DNA from: Gemmatimonadaceae bacterium
Lineage (GTDB): Bacteria > Gemmatimonadota > Gemmatimonadetes > Gemmatimonadales > Gemmatimonadaceae
DNA: 64,000 nucleotides
Reading direction: 5' to 3'
Assembly: GCA_019752115.1 (NCBI GenBank)
Contig: JAIEMN010000002.1
Location: 156,540 to 220,539 of the forward strand
Below, piece by piece: positions 50,566 to 60,667 of this stretch; the first letter of the stretch is position 1; each line of letters starts with the position of its first letter. Under the pieces are notes generated by a model. The model worked only from the letters and a program-made list of their open reading frames with translations. It searched no databases and was not told the origin of the DNA. The position numbers were made by a program, and so were the translations under genes.

Positions 50566-52410
50566 ATGCGCCTCTCCAGAATCCTCCTCGCCGCCGTTCT
50601 CCTCGCGCGCCCGGCGGCCGCGCAGTCCTCGGGCTATCAGCTCACCGAGGCCATGGTCCCCATGCGGGATGGCGTCAAGCTGTACACCCGCATTCTCGCG
50701 CCCGCCAAACCCGCGCGGCCTCTCCCCTTCCTCTTCGTGCGCACGCCGTACGGGGTGGATGGCAACACGCCGCAGAGCGTCGCGACGGGCTGGGGGTTCA
50801 TGAACCAGGGCCCCGCCGAGAACGGCTACATCTATGTCTTTCAGGACATTCGCGGGAAGTTCAAGAGCGAAGGTCAGTTCGTCATGCAGCGCCCGCCGCG
50901 GCAGAACCGCGCGGACCCCAAGGCGATCGATGAAAGCACCGATGCCTACGACACGATCGAGTGGCTGCTCAAAAACGTGCCCAGCAACAATGGGCGTGTG
51001 GGCATGACCGGCGTGTCGTATCCCGGCTGGACGACGGCCATGGCGATGCTCGATCCGCACCCGGCGCTCAAGGCCGCGTCACCGCAGGCGTCGCCGGCGG
51101 ACATGTGGAAGGGCGATGACTTCCATCACAATGGCGCGTTCCGACTGAGCTACGGGTTCGAGTACGCCACCATGATGGAGTCCGGCAAAGACGTGAAGCA
51201 GTTCAACATGGATGCGTACGATACCTACGAGTGGTATCTGCGCCTCGGCTCGCTCAAGACGGTGAACGACAAGCTGCTCAAGGGCGCGATCCCGACGTGG
51301 AACGACTTTGCGCAGCATCCCAACTTCGATGGCTTCTGGCAGCGGCAGGCGATGGCCGGCTATCTCGATAAGGTCACTGTGCCGGCGTTGCACGTCGCGG
51401 GGTGGTGGGATCAGGAGGACTTCTATGGGCCCGTCACCATCTACCGCGAGCTTGAGAAGCACGACCAGACCAATGTGAACTTCCTCGTCGTGGGCCCGTG
51501 GAATCACGGCGGGTGGATGCGCGGTGACGGCAGTTCGCTCGGTCCCATCCAGTTCGGTTCGCCCACGGCACGCTTCTTCCGCGACTCCGTCATGGCGCCG
51601 TTCTTCGCGATGCACCTCAAGGACGGCCCGCGAGTCAGCATGCCGGAAGCGCTGGTGTTCGAGGCGGGGAGCAACGTGTGGAAGCGCTACGACGCGTGGC
51701 CGCCCAAGCAGGCCGTGTCGCCGCGCGCCCTCTACATGCGGGAAGGCGGCGCTCTGGGCTGGGAGCCCGCGCCGGCCAGTGCGCCCCCCTTCGATGCGTA
51801 TGTCTCCGATCCCGCCAAACCGGTGCCCTATCGCCAGCGCCCGGTGCAGATGACGTACGGTCCAGGCTCCACGTGGAGCACGTGGCTCACCGAAGACCAG
51901 CGCTTCGTGCACAATCGGCCCGACGTGCTGAGCTGGGAGCTCCCCACACTGCAGGAGGATCTCACCATCGCCGGCGATCTCACCGTCACGCTGCACGTGG
52001 CCACGACGGGCACCGATGCCGATTACGTCGTGAAGCTCATTGATGTCTATCCCGACTCCGGGATGAAGGACCTCAAGATGAACGGCTACCAGTTCATGGT
52101 GGCCAACGACGTCACGCGCGCCCGCTTCCGGAAGAGCCTCGAGAAGCCCACGCCGCTCACCCCGAACGTACCGGAGGCGGTGACGGTCGACTTGCACACG
52201 CAGGCGTACACGTTCAAGAAGGGGCACCGGGTCATGGTACAGGTGCAGAGCAGCTGGTTCCCGCTCATCGATCGCAACCCACAAACATTTGTGCCGAATA
52301 TCTTCGAAGCCAAGCCGAGTGACTTCCGCGCGGCGACGCAGCGCGTGTACCACACCAAGACGCAGGCCTCCAAGATCGTGCTGCCGGTCGTGACGGGGAT
52401 TCGTCCGTGA
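50566..52410 (+). CDS. CocE/NonD-family exported hydrolase (S15-like)
   Basis: 614 residues. Signal peptide ending RPAAAQ. Catalytic Ser S151 in GVSYPGW, Asp in AGWWDQED and His in GPWNHGGW, followed by the jelly-roll C-terminal domain (LTIAGDLTVTLHV...) typical of X-Pro dipeptidyl-peptidases and cocaine esterase. Likely an exported dipeptidyl peptidase or glutaryl-acylase-like amidase. The cytochrome gene GTG overlaps its TGA by four bases. Family firm. Confidence 0.92.
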   Translation: MRLSRILLAAVLLARPAAAQSSGYQLTEAMVPMRDGVKLYTRILAPAKPARPLPFLFVRTPYGVDGNTPQSVATGWGFMNQGPAENGYIYVFQDIRGKFKSEGQFVMQRPPRQNRADPKAIDESTDAYDTIEWLLKNVPSNNGRVGMTGVSYPGWTTAMAMLDPHPALKAASPQASPADMWKGDDFHHNGAFRLSYGFEYATMMESGKDVKQFNMDAYDTYEWYLRLGSLKTVNDKLLKGAIPTWNDFAQHPNFDGFWQRQAMAGYLDKVTVPALHVAGWWDQEDFYGPVTIYRELEKHDQTNVNFLVVGPWNHGGWMRGDGSSLGPIQFGSPTARFFRDSVMAPFFAMHLKDGPRVSMPEALVFEAGSNVWKRYDAWPPKQAVSPRALYMREGGALGWEPAPASAPPFDAYVSDPAKPVPYRQRPVQMTYGPGSTWSTWLTEDQRFVHNRPDVLSWELPTLQEDLTIAGDLTVTLHVATTGTDADYVVKLIDVYPDSGMKDLKMNGYQFMVANDVTRARFRKSLEKPTPLTPNVPEAVTVDLHTQAYTFKKGHRVMVQVQSSWFPLIDRNPQTFVPNIFEAKPSDFRAATQRVYHTKTQASKIVLPVVTGIRP

Positions 52411-53405
52411 GAGCGCTAACGCTGCTGCTCGTTCCTTCCATCGCGCTCGGGCAAAGTAAAGCGGCGAAGCCCGCGCCGATCGTGCCACTCAAGCCGTTCA
52501 CGGTGCCCGCGTGGGCCATTCCCAGTGCGCCGGCACCAGCGGTGGTGCCCAAGCCGGATAGCACCGTCTGGCATCATGTGCCCGGATCGCCACGGGCATA
52601 CACCATGAAGCAGATCGGCAACGCCTTCGACATCCCCGATTGGTTCCCGGACGAGCACCCCCGCGCTCCCACCAGCGTGCTGACCGGCCGACGCCCGAAC
52701 GGGCGCGCGTGCGGCTACTGCCATCTGCCCAATGGCGCGGGTCGCCCGGAGAACGCCACGCTCGCCGGCTTGCCTGCGGCATACACGCTCGCGCAGGTGC
52801 GAGCCTTCCGCGATTCGTCGCGGAAGAGCGCCTCGAAGGATTGGGCCATCGGCTCGATGCACGCGGTAGCCGCCGGCGTCACCGACGACGACGTGCGCGA
52901 GGCCGCCGCCTACTTTGAGACGCTCAGGCTGACCCGCCCCAATCGCATCGTCGAATCGACGACGGTACCCAAGACGCGGGTCGAAACGATGCTCTATGCC
53001 AAGACCGACGAGGGGACGGAGCCGATCGCCGGGCGGCTCATTGAAGTCCCGGATGAGTTTCATCGCCACGAGTTGCGCGATCCCACCGTGCTCTATACCA
53101 CCTACGTGCCGCCGGGCACCGTGGCGCGCGGCCGGCGCGTCGTCACGCAGGGCCCAGCAGGCATCGCGACCGCCTGCACGACCTGCCACGGCCCGGATCT
53201 CCTGGGCATGGCCGGTACGCCACCGCTCGCCGGCCGGAGCCCATCCAGTTTGCTCCGCCAGCTGGTCAGCTTCCGCACCGGCGCCCGCGCCGACTCGGCC
53301 AGTGTGCTGATGCGCCCCATCGTGAATGCGCTCAGCATCAACGACATGGTCGCCGCCGCGGCGTATCTCGGTAGTCTGCCGGCGCACAAGTCCGCGAAGC
53401 ACTAA
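52407..53405 (+). CDS. Di-heme c-type cytochrome
   Basis: 332 residues from GTG 52407 (GTGA overlap with the preceding stop). Signal peptide ending IALGQS. Two CxxCH heme sites, CGYCH (about residue 100) and CTTCH (about residue 255), with later Met residues as possible axial ligands. The two halves are similar in layout, as in gene-duplicated cytochromes of periplasmic electron transfer. Coupling to a hydrolase gene is odd; perhaps both serve one oxidative degradation. Heme attachment is certain in kind; the partner is not. Confidence 0.88.
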   Translation: MRALTLLLVPSIALGQSKAAKPAPIVPLKPFTVPAWAIPSAPAPAVVPKPDSTVWHHVPGSPRAYTMKQIGNAFDIPDWFPDEHPRAPTSVLTGRRPNGRACGYCHLPNGAGRPENATLAGLPAAYTLAQVRAFRDSSRKSASKDWAIGSMHAVAAGVTDDDVREAAAYFETLRLTRPNRIVESTTVPKTRVETMLYAKTDEGTEPIAGRLIEVPDEFHRHELRDPTVLYTTYVPPGTVARGRRVVTQGPAGIATACTTCHGPDLLGMAGTPPLAGRSPSSLLRQLVSFRTGARADSASVLMRPIVNALSINDMVAAAAYLGSLPAHKSAKH

Positions 53406-53432
53406 CCTCCTCTCGCTCCCGCTGCCCACGCA

Positions 53433-55145
53433 ATGCGTCGACTCCTCATCGTCAGCACGGCGCTGCTCCTCGCCGCGCCATCCGTTCGCGCCCAGAAGCC
53501 GGCGGCCAAGACGGCCGCGCCCTTCTCCGTGGTGGAGGCCGGCGTCCCCGAACTGCGCGCCGCGCTCGAGAGCAAGCGCCTTACCTCGCGACAGCTGGTG
53601 GAACAGTATCTCGCCCGCATCGCGATGTACGATCACCAGCTCAAGGCCGTGATCAGCGTGAACCCGCGTGCGCTCGACGAAGCGGACCGGCTCGACCGCG
53701 AACGCGCGCAGGGCAAGGTGCGCGGGCCGCTGCACGGCATACCGGTGGCGCTCAAGGACAACATCCACACGAACGACATGCGCACCACCGGCGGCGCGCT
53801 GGCGTTCGCCGATCTCGTGCCGCCCTACGACGCCACCATCACGAAGAACCTGCGTGATGCCGGGGCGATCATTCTCGCCAAGACGCAGCTCACCGAACTC
53901 GCCAACTGGGTCGCCAGCGCGATGCCGGGCAACTACACGGCCGTGGGTGGGCAGGGGCTCAATCCATGGGACCCGCGCACCGATCCGCGCAGCGGCCTCG
54001 ATGACGGCCGCGCCGTGCTCGCCACCGGTGGCTCCTCGAGCGGCGTGGGCACGAGCATGTCCTTCTGGCTGGGCAATGGTGGTACCGACACCGGCGGCTC
54101 GATCATCTCGCCGTCCATTCAGACGATGCTCGTGGGCATTCGCCCCACGACCGGGCGGTTGTCACGGTGGGGCGTCATCCCGATCACCGGCACGCAGGAC
54201 ACGCCCGGGCCGATGGCGCGCACGGTGACCGATGTCGCGTATCTCATGGGCGCCATGGAAAGCCCCGCGCCCGATCCGAACGACAGCGCCACGACCGTCT
54301 GCACGCCACCACCGGGGCGCGACTATGCCAAGTTCCTCGATGTGAACGCGCTCAAGGGCGCGCGCATAGGCATTCCGCGCGCGTTCTTCTACGAGCCCAT
54401 CGCTGCCGGCAGCAGCAGCACACCGCGCGGTGGCCTGAACGCGGGGCAGCAGGCCGTGATGAACGAGGTCATCGCCGCCCTCAAGGCCGCCGGCGCCACC
54501 GTGGTGGATCCGGCGAACATCCCGAGCGTGATGGCCCCCAAGCGCGAGGACAACTTCACCGACTTTCCGTTCTGTCAGCTCGCCGAGCAGTCGCGCGGAC
54601 GCGACGACAACTGCTCGGTGGTGATCAAGTACGGCATGAAGCGCGATTTCGACCGCTGGCTTGCCACCCTCGGTGATCGCGCGCCGGTGAAGACGCTGGC
54701 GGCGCTCCGCGAGTGGAACATCGCGCATCAGCGCGCGGGGGCCATCAAGTACGGGCAAGGGCGCTTCGACATCTCGGATGAGATAGACCTGCGCACCGAT
54801 CGCGAGCGCTACGACGCCGATCGCCGCCGCGACCTGCGCCTCACCCGCACGCAGGGGCTCGACGCCGCGCTCGATGGCCAGCAGCTCGATGTGCTCGTCT
54901 TCCCCGGCAGCAGTGGCGCCGACATGAGCGCGCGCGCCGGCTATCCCTCCATCACGGTGCCGATGGGCACGGTGCCCGTGGTGGCCCCCGCGAACGCGCC
55001 CTTCCCGCCGGGCTTCACGCCGAGGCCCTCCCCGTATGGCGTGATGATCACCGGACGCGCGTGCAGCGAGCCCAAGCTGATCGGGCTCGCGTATGCGCTG
55101 GAGCAGGTCACGAAGCGGCGCACGCCGCCGCCGGCCCTGCCCTGA
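53433..55145 (+). CDS. Exported amidase-signature enzyme
   Basis: 570 residues. Signal peptide ending PSVRAQ. Amidase signature with the Lys-Ser-Ser triad: Lys in PVALKDNIHT, cis-Ser in GGSSSGVGTS and nucleophile in DTGGSIISPS. Related to GatA but exported, so not tRNA-dependent. Hydrolyses an amide of unknown kind. It lies 27 bases after the cytochrome gene and ends 12 bases from the convergent nitroreductase gene. Together with the S15 enzyme and the cytochrome it forms a secreted hydrolase cluster. Confidence 0.9.
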   Translation: MRRLLIVSTALLLAAPSVRAQKPAAKTAAPFSVVEAGVPELRAALESKRLTSRQLVEQYLARIAMYDHQLKAVISVNPRALDEADRLDRERAQGKVRGPLHGIPVALKDNIHTNDMRTTGGALAFADLVPPYDATITKNLRDAGAIILAKTQLTELANWVASAMPGNYTAVGGQGLNPWDPRTDPRSGLDDGRAVLATGGSSSGVGTSMSFWLGNGGTDTGGSIISPSIQTMLVGIRPTTGRLSRWGVIPITGTQDTPGPMARTVTDVAYLMGAMESPAPDPNDSATTVCTPPPGRDYAKFLDVNALKGARIGIPRAFFYEPIAAGSSSTPRGGLNAGQQAVMNEVIAALKAAGATVVDPANIPSVMAPKREDNFTDFPFCQLAEQSRGRDDNCSVVIKYGMKRDFDRWLATLGDRAPVKTLAALREWNIAHQRAGAIKYGQGRFDISDEIDLRTDRERYDADRRRDLRLTRTQGLDAALDGQQLDVLVFPGSSGADMSARAGYPSITVPMGTVPVVAPANAPFPPGFTPRPSPYGVMITGRACSEPKLIGLAYALEQVTKRRTPPPALP

Positions 55146-55157
55146 CCACCGCGCCCG

Positions 55158-55817
55158 TCAGCGAAACACGGCAATCTCCTCGAGCGGTTTGCGCGTGAGC
55201 GCCGGCACCTGCGCGTCGGGTGCCGGATAGCCCACCGGCATCACGAGAAACGCCTTCTCGTTTGCCGGCCGCTCGAGGAGCTCGCCCAGAAACCCCATCG
55301 GCGACGGCGTGTGCGTGAGCGTCACCAGCCCCATCGTATGCACCGCCGCAATGAAGAAACCGGCGGCAATGCCGCAGCTCTCCTGCGTGTAGTAGAAGGT
55401 GCGCTTCTCGCCGTTCGCATCGAGCCCGTGGCTCTGCCGGAAGAGCACCACCACCCACGGCGCGTCGGTGAGATGGGTCTTCACCTCATCCGTGCCCAGC
55501 GGCTCGAGCGCCGCCCGCCACTCCGGCGTGATGCGACGTGCATAGAACTCGCGCTCCTCGGCTTCAGCGGCCTCGCGCATGCGCTGCTTGAGGGCCGGAT
55601 CACTCACCGCCACGAAGGTCCACGGCTGCTGGTGCGCGCCGCTCGGCGACGTTCCGGCCGCACGAATAGCCTCTTCGATCCACGCCCGTGGCACCGGCTC
55701 GGGCGAGAAGTGGCGCGTGGTGCGGCGGCGATGCATGTGCGCGACAAAGTCGGCGGCGCGACGCGCGGTCTCAGCCGCCGACAGGCGCTCGTGGGCGAGG
55801 GGTTCGAAGCGAGCCAT
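55158..55817 (-). CDS. Nitroreductase-family flavoprotein
   Basis: 219 residues. FMN-binding pattern HMHRRRTTRHFSPEPVP, then GTSPSGAHQQPWTFVAV and later CGIAAGFFIAAVHTMGL with MPVGYPA. The layout is closest to the iodotyrosine-deiodinase/BluB-like branch of the family. Reduces an unknown acceptor with NAD(P)H. No linked gene explains it; 21 bases separate it from the PAS/GAF gene upstream on the same strand. Confidence 0.88.
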   Translation of the reverse strand: MARFEPLAHERLSAAETARRAADFVAHMHRRRTTRHFSPEPVPRAWIEEAIRAAGTSPSGAHQQPWTFVAVSDPALKQRMREAAEAEEREFYARRITPEWRAALEPLGTDEVKTHLTDAPWVVVLFRQSHGLDANGEKRTFYYTQESCGIAAGFFIAAVHTMGLVTLTHTPSPMGFLGELLERPANEKAFLVMPVGYPAPDAQVPALTRKPLEEIAVFR

Positions 55818-55838
55818 GGCCTCAAGCTAGCGCTGGCG

Positions 55839-57851
55839 TCAGGCGCTGACCTCCTGCATCACGAGCAGCGCACCGAGCGACTGGCCCGTCTTGTCGGCCC
55901 ACCGACGCCCCACGCACCGACAGAGCCGATCGGGTCGGTCCGGGACGCGAAGCCGCAGTTCCTCCCCGCGCACCTCGGCTCCCGCGAGCAGCCGCAGGAG
56001 TGGCATCTCTTCGGCTCGCAGCGGCCGCGCCCCGTCGGCCGTGTGGAGCAGGGGCACGAGATCCGCACTGGAGATCGGCGCCCGGGCATCGACGGGGACA
56101 CCCAGCCACTCCCGCGCCACACGATTGTGCATCGTGACCTGCCCGTCCCGGTCGCAGGTGAACACCGCCGATTCGAGCGACTCCAGCAGCACCTGGTGGA
56201 ACTGCGACGCCTTGCGGAGCGCCGCTTCATCCTGCCGCCAGCGATACAGGCGCCAGATCTCGTCCGCGAGAATCTGCAGGCTCATCGTATCGACCTCGTC
56301 GTAATCGACCTTCTTGTTCCCCACGCCGATCAGCATGACCACCGCGCCCCGTTCAATGACCGGCACGACGGTGAAGCGATCGAGAAACGCGTGGCCCTCC
56401 GGCAACGACGTGCGACCGATGTGGCCGGCGTAGTCGTTCACGATGATGGCGCGCCGGGTGCGACAGGCATCGGCCCAGATGCCCGCCTTCGCCAATGGGT
56501 AATGGCGGCTCCCCTCGCTCATGGTGCAGTACGACTGCAGCGTGGCGGTAGACCACGTCACCAGTTCGATATCCTGCTGCGGCCCCTTCACGAAGTGCAG
56601 GAAGCCGATGCGGCTGTCGGTCAGGCGCTCGGCGATGTCGAGCCCAGCCTGCAGGAATGCCATGGGTTCAAGCGATTCGGCGAGCGCCGGCATCTCGAGG
56701 GTGGCATGCGCCCCACGTCCGCGACGGGCCGCGGCATGTTCGGTCGTGCGCTGCGTCGTGATATCCGTATGCGTACCGATGAGGCGACGCGGATGCCCGC
56801 GGCTGTCCGGGTCGGTGGCATGCACCGCGGCCCGTAACCACCGATACTGCCCATCGGCGGTTCGCATCCGGAACTCGGTGTGCAGCTGGCGCAGTTCGCC
56901 GTGGAGCATGGCCTGCCGGTGCTCCAGCACGCGCGGCAGATCATCGGGATGAATGTGCGACTGCCACCAGGTGTACGTCAGCTCGAACGTCGACGGATCG
57001 TATCCGAGCATGAGAGCAAAATCTTCGTTGCAGGTGCCCTCGCCGCGTTCCATTCGGAATTCGAACACGCCGAGGCGCCCCTCATCCGCCTGCACGGTCG
57101 CCGCGGGCGCCGGTGGTTCCGGTCCCTCGGCGCGAACATGCGCGTCCAGCTCGGAGGCCAACAGCCCCACGAGATGCGCCAGCAGTGGCTCGTCGGCAAT
57201 CGGCAGCTGCTGCTTGAGGTGGAACAGCTGCAGTTCACCGCGCGCACCCGTCGCGCCAGCGAAGGGAATCTCCTGGACGCCAAGCACCGCGCCATCGACT
57301 CCCGTGCGTGAGACATGGCCGGCGGCGGACACGGACTGCGTGAGGCCGTTGGCGGCGACATGGGTGATCCGCGCCCCCACCGCAATGCCGGTGGTGACGG
57401 CGAGCCGACAGATGGCATCGAAGGGATCGGAGACACGCGGCTGTGCCGTGGCGAGCGCCGACGCCTTGGTGCAGAAGTCGAGCAGCCGTTGTGTCCGTTC
57501 CAGCGTCTGTACGAGGAGTACACGCTGACTCACGTCGCGCACCACGACCAGCAGGAGCGGACGCCGCGATTCGGGCCACGCCCACGCATCGATGACGACG
57601 TCACGCGGAGCGCCGCCGACGATCGTCCACTGCACAGGCTTCTCGCAGAGCCCCACGCTCATGCCCGCACTGAGCAGCGCACGCGTGGCCTGCGACGGCA
57701 ATCCCAGAAAGTCGACAAGCCGACGACCGGCGGCGCGCGATCCACACAATGTCGCCGCGGCCGTGTTCATCTCAACGATGATGCTCGATTCCGGCTCCAC
57801 CAATAATACCGGCAGCGCGAACCGCTCGAGACTTCCGGTGAGATTCGACAT
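55839..57851 (-). CDS. Multi-PAS/GAF sensor protein with no output domain
   Basis: 670 residues from ATG 57851. Tandem sensory modules: an amino PAS (about 10-110), a GAF-like segment (about 120-240), a PAS with YTWWQSHIHPDD and PAC RMRTADGQYRWLRA (about 260-375). A second GAF follows (SRIGFLHFVKGPQQDIELVTW..., about 400-560) and a last PAS (about 575-670). No histidine kinase, GGDEF, EAL or transcription-factor domain follows; the frame ends cleanly at LVMQEVSA. It could partner another protein or be a truncated hybrid kinase. Segments are read from patterns, so borders are rough. Confidence 0.75.
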   Translation of the reverse strand: MSNLTGSLERFALPVLLVEPESSIIVEMNTAAATLCGSRAAGRRLVDFLGLPSQATRALLSAGMSVGLCEKPVQWTIVGGAPRDVVIDAWAWPESRRPLLLVVVRDVSQRVLLVQTLERTQRLLDFCTKASALATAQPRVSDPFDAICRLAVTTGIAVGARITHVAANGLTQSVSAAGHVSRTGVDGAVLGVQEIPFAGATGARGELQLFHLKQQLPIADEPLLAHLVGLLASELDAHVRAEGPEPPAPAATVQADEGRLGVFEFRMERGEGTCNEDFALMLGYDPSTFELTYTWWQSHIHPDDLPRVLEHRQAMLHGELRQLHTEFRMRTADGQYRWLRAAVHATDPDSRGHPRRLIGTHTDITTQRTTEHAAARRGRGAHATLEMPALAESLEPMAFLQAGLDIAERLTDSRIGFLHFVKGPQQDIELVTWSTATLQSYCTMSEGSRHYPLAKAGIWADACRTRRAIIVNDYAGHIGRTSLPEGHAFLDRFTVVPVIERGAVVMLIGVGNKKVDYDEVDTMSLQILADEIWRLYRWRQDEAALRKASQFHQVLLESLESAVFTCDRDGQVTMHNRVAREWLGVPVDARAPISSADLVPLLHTADGARPLRAEEMPLLRLLAGAEVRGEELRLRVPDRPDRLCRCVGRRWADKTGQSLGALLVMQEVSA

Positions 57852-58021
57852 AGGCGGGACCAATCACGGGGCGGCCACGACCGGACGCCGTTCGTCGTCG
57901 AACCCGCGTTCCGCATCGTACGCATTGTGAATGTCGACGCGGACTGCGGATCACGTCATCGGGGATTCCCCGTCCTGAGATCGGAGAAACGGCGCGCCGC
58001 CCATGATGAAGCGCGCAGCAA

Positions 58022-59128
58022 TTATTCAGTGACGCGAAAATGAAAACGCGTACACGATGTATAGGGCTGCGTGGGCCGCACGATGGTGCTGGGAAACGCG
58101 GGCTGATTGGGCGAGTCCGGGAAGTGCTGCGTTTCGAGCGCGACGCCGCTGTGTTTCGCGATTGGCGCGCCACCCTTTCCCGGCGTACTGCCGTTCAAGT
58201 GGTTACCGGTGTACACCTGAAGGCCCGGCTCCGTGGTGGCGATGACCACCTCACGCCCACTTACCGGATCATGAAGCCGCGCCGCTTCCACGCACGCGCC
58301 ACTCGCGTGATCGAGCACCCAGTTGTGATCGTAACCGTGCCCCGTGGCGAGCTGTGGATTGCGCTCGCGGATGCGCTCGCCAATCGCGCGCGGGAAGCGG
58401 AAGTCGAAGGGCGTCCCATCCACGAATGGGAGCTCGCCCGTGGGAATCTGCCGCTCGTCCACCGGCGTGAAGCGTGAGGCGTGTATCGTGAGCTGGTGCC
58501 CCAGCACCGTGGCGCTCGCATCGCCCCGCAGATTGAAGTAGCTGTGCTGCGTCAGGTTCACCGGCGTCGGCGCGGTAGTCGTGGCGTGATAGTCCACCAC
58601 GAGTGTGTGGTCGTCGCGCCAGCGATACGTGACCTGCACGGCGAGCTCGCCGGGAAATCCCTGATCCCCATCGGGGCTCGTGAGCTGCAACACCACGCCC
58701 ACCGCGTCGTCGTGCACGAACGGCTCGACCTGCCAGAGGCGATGATCAAAGCCCTCGGGGCCGCCGTGCAGCGCGTTGGTCCCGTTGTTCGCGGGCACTT
58801 CGTAGCGCACGCCATCAATCGAAAACGCACCGTCGGCGAGGCGATTGGCATAGCGGCCGACCAGCGCGCCCAGATAGTAGCCACTCGTGCGATACGACGC
58901 CGCGTCGTCATGGCCGAGCACCACATCACCGAGCACGCCGTGCCGATCGGGGACCCGCAGCGCCCGGATGATGCCGCCGAGCGAAAGGACCTCCACCTCG
59001 GCGCCCGTGGCATTGCGGAGCGTGAACACGTCAACGGGGCGCCCCAGGTCGTCGGCGCCGAACGGGGCGCGGATGACGCCGCGCCCCGCGCTTGATGGCG
59101 AGACGCCCGATGGATCGAGAGATTGCAT
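58022..59128 (-). CDS. galM: Aldose 1-epimerase (galactose mutarotase)
   Basis: 368 residues from ATG 59128. Converts alpha and beta aldose anomers. Conserved landmarks: GRYANRLADGAF, NGTNALHGGPEGFD, catalytic His in GYDHNWVLD, NLTQHSYFNLRG and the base Glu in ALETQHFPDSPNQP. No signal peptide. Divergent from xylB with 38 bases between start codons, which suggests a shared control of sugar uptake. Secure identification. Confidence 0.93.
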   Translation of the reverse strand: MQSLDPSGVSPSSAGRGVIRAPFGADDLGRPVDVFTLRNATGAEVEVLSLGGIIRALRVPDRHGVLGDVVLGHDDAASYRTSGYYLGALVGRYANRLADGAFSIDGVRYEVPANNGTNALHGGPEGFDHRLWQVEPFVHDDAVGVVLQLTSPDGDQGFPGELAVQVTYRWRDDHTLVVDYHATTTAPTPVNLTQHSYFNLRGDASATVLGHQLTIHASRFTPVDERQIPTGELPFVDGTPFDFRFPRAIGERIRERNPQLATGHGYDHNWVLDHASGACVEAARLHDPVSGREVVIATTEPGLQVYTGNHLNGSTPGKGGAPIAKHSGVALETQHFPDSPNQPAFPSTIVRPTQPYTSCTRFHFRVTE

Positions 59129-59166
59129 CGGTCCAAGCTATCGCTGTGCCCTTTGACCGTCACGGT

Positions 59167-60660
59167 ATGTCTGCTGCCACTGCAGTGCTGCTGGGTCTCG
59201 ATATCGGAACCAGTGGGGTGAAGGCCATGCTCGTCGAGGCGAGCGGGGGGTGTCTCGCGCAGGCGCATACGCCGCTCTCCCTCGCGACGCCTTTCCCGGG
59301 GTGGGCGGAGCAGCATCCCGATGACTGGTGGCGCGCCACGTGTGTCAGCATCCGCACGCTGCTCGAGCAGCACCCAGCCGTGGAGATTGCGGCGATCGGT
59401 CTGTCCGGGCAGATGCATTCGTCGGTCTTCCTCGATGCCAGCGGCGCAGTGGTGCGCCCTGCCCTGCTGTGGTGCGACGGTCGCACCACCGCCGAGTGCC
59501 GCGAGATCGTGACACGCGCCGGCGGCGACGCGCAGCTGCGCGAGTGGGTGGCGAACCCCGCCCTCGAAGGCTTCACGTTACCCAAGGTGCTCTGGCTGCG
59601 CACCCACGAACCCGAGGCATTCGCGCGGGTGCGGACGGTGCTGCTCGCCAAGGACTTCATTCGCCTGCGGCTCACCGGCCGGGCCACGAGCGAACCCAGT
59701 GACGCGTCCGGCACGCTGATGTTCGACCCGGTGCGCGGCGCGTGGCAGGCGGAACTGCTCCGCACGATGGAACTCTCGGCTGATCTGTTGCCACCAGTGG
59801 AGGCGTCGGCGGTCGTGCACAGCGTGGTCTCCAGCGAGGCCGCGACGCTCACGGGATTACGCGCCGGCACGCCGGTGGTGGGCGGTGGCGCCGACAACGC
59901 CTGTGGCGCCCTCGGCGTGGGCGTGGTGACGCCGGGGAGCGCCGTGGCCAGCTGGGGGACATCAGGCACGGTGCTCGCGCCCACGGCGCAGCCGCTCGTG
60001 GACCCCGCCATGCGGGCGCACACCTTTGCGCATGTGGCGCCGGAGACGTGGTATGTGATGGGTGTGGTGCTGTCGGCGGGCGGTGCGTTCGCGTGGTATC
60101 GCGAGCAGTTCGCGCGTGGAGCGACCGATGCCCTGCTCGATGCGGAGGCGGCGACCATTCCTCCGGGTGCCGACGGCATCACCTTCGTGCCGTACCTGCA
60201 GGGCGAGCGGACTCCGCATCGCGATGCGTCGGCACGCGGCGCGTTCCTGGGGCTCAGCCTGGCGCACGGGCGGGCGCACACCACGCGCGCGGTGCTCGAA
60301 GGAATCGGCTTTGCCATGAAAGACGCGCTCGGCGTGCTGGCGGAGTTGGGCATCAGCCCGCGCGAACTGCGCCTGACCGGCGGTGGCGCCCGCAGCCCCT
60401 TCCTGCGGCAGCTGCAGGCGGAGATTTATGACCGGCCCGTGTGGACGGTAAACCGCGACGAGGGGCCCGCGTTCGGCGCCGCCCTGCTCGCCGGCGTTGG
60501 GGTCGGCGCCTTCGCGTCGGTGGCCGACGCGGCGGCGCAAACGGTGCATGCCGAGGGGGTGACCGAGCCGGCGCCTGGCGCCTGGCTCGCCTACGCGCCC
60601 GCGTACGCGCGCTATCGCGCCGCGTACGGGGCGTTGCGCGCGATCACGGCGATGGCGTGA
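59167..60660 (+). CDS. xylB: Xylulokinase (FGGY family)
   Basis: 497 residues from ATG 59167. Phosphorylates D-xylulose with ATP. FGGY landmarks: GLDIGTSGVKAMLVE at the start, GLSGQMHSSVFLD, the ADNACGALGVG segment, PYLQGERTPHRDASARGAFLG and the terminal LTGGGARSPFLRQLQAEI. Length is as expected. Divergent from galM. No xylose isomerase is visible in the window. Followed at once by the repeat-bounded accessory segment. Confidence 0.92.
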   Translation: MSAATAVLLGLDIGTSGVKAMLVEASGGCLAQAHTPLSLATPFPGWAEQHPDDWWRATCVSIRTLLEQHPAVEIAAIGLSGQMHSSVFLDASGAVVRPALLWCDGRTTAECREIVTRAGGDAQLREWVANPALEGFTLPKVLWLRTHEPEAFARVRTVLLAKDFIRLRLTGRATSEPSDASGTLMFDPVRGAWQAELLRTMELSADLLPPVEASAVVHSVVSSEAATLTGLRAGTPVVGGGADNACGALGVGVVTPGSAVASWGTSGTVLAPTAQPLVDPAMRAHTFAHVAPETWYVMGVVLSAGGAFAWYREQFARGATDALLDAEAATIPPGADGITFVPYLQGERTPHRDASARGAFLGLSLAHGRAHTTRAVLEGIGFAMKDALGVLAELGISPRELRLTGGGARSPFLRQLQAEIYDRPVWTVNRDEGPAFGAALLAGVGVGAFASVADAAAQTVHAEGVTEPAPGAWLAYAPAYARYRAAYGALRAITAMA

Positions 60661-60667
60661 TCGCGCT

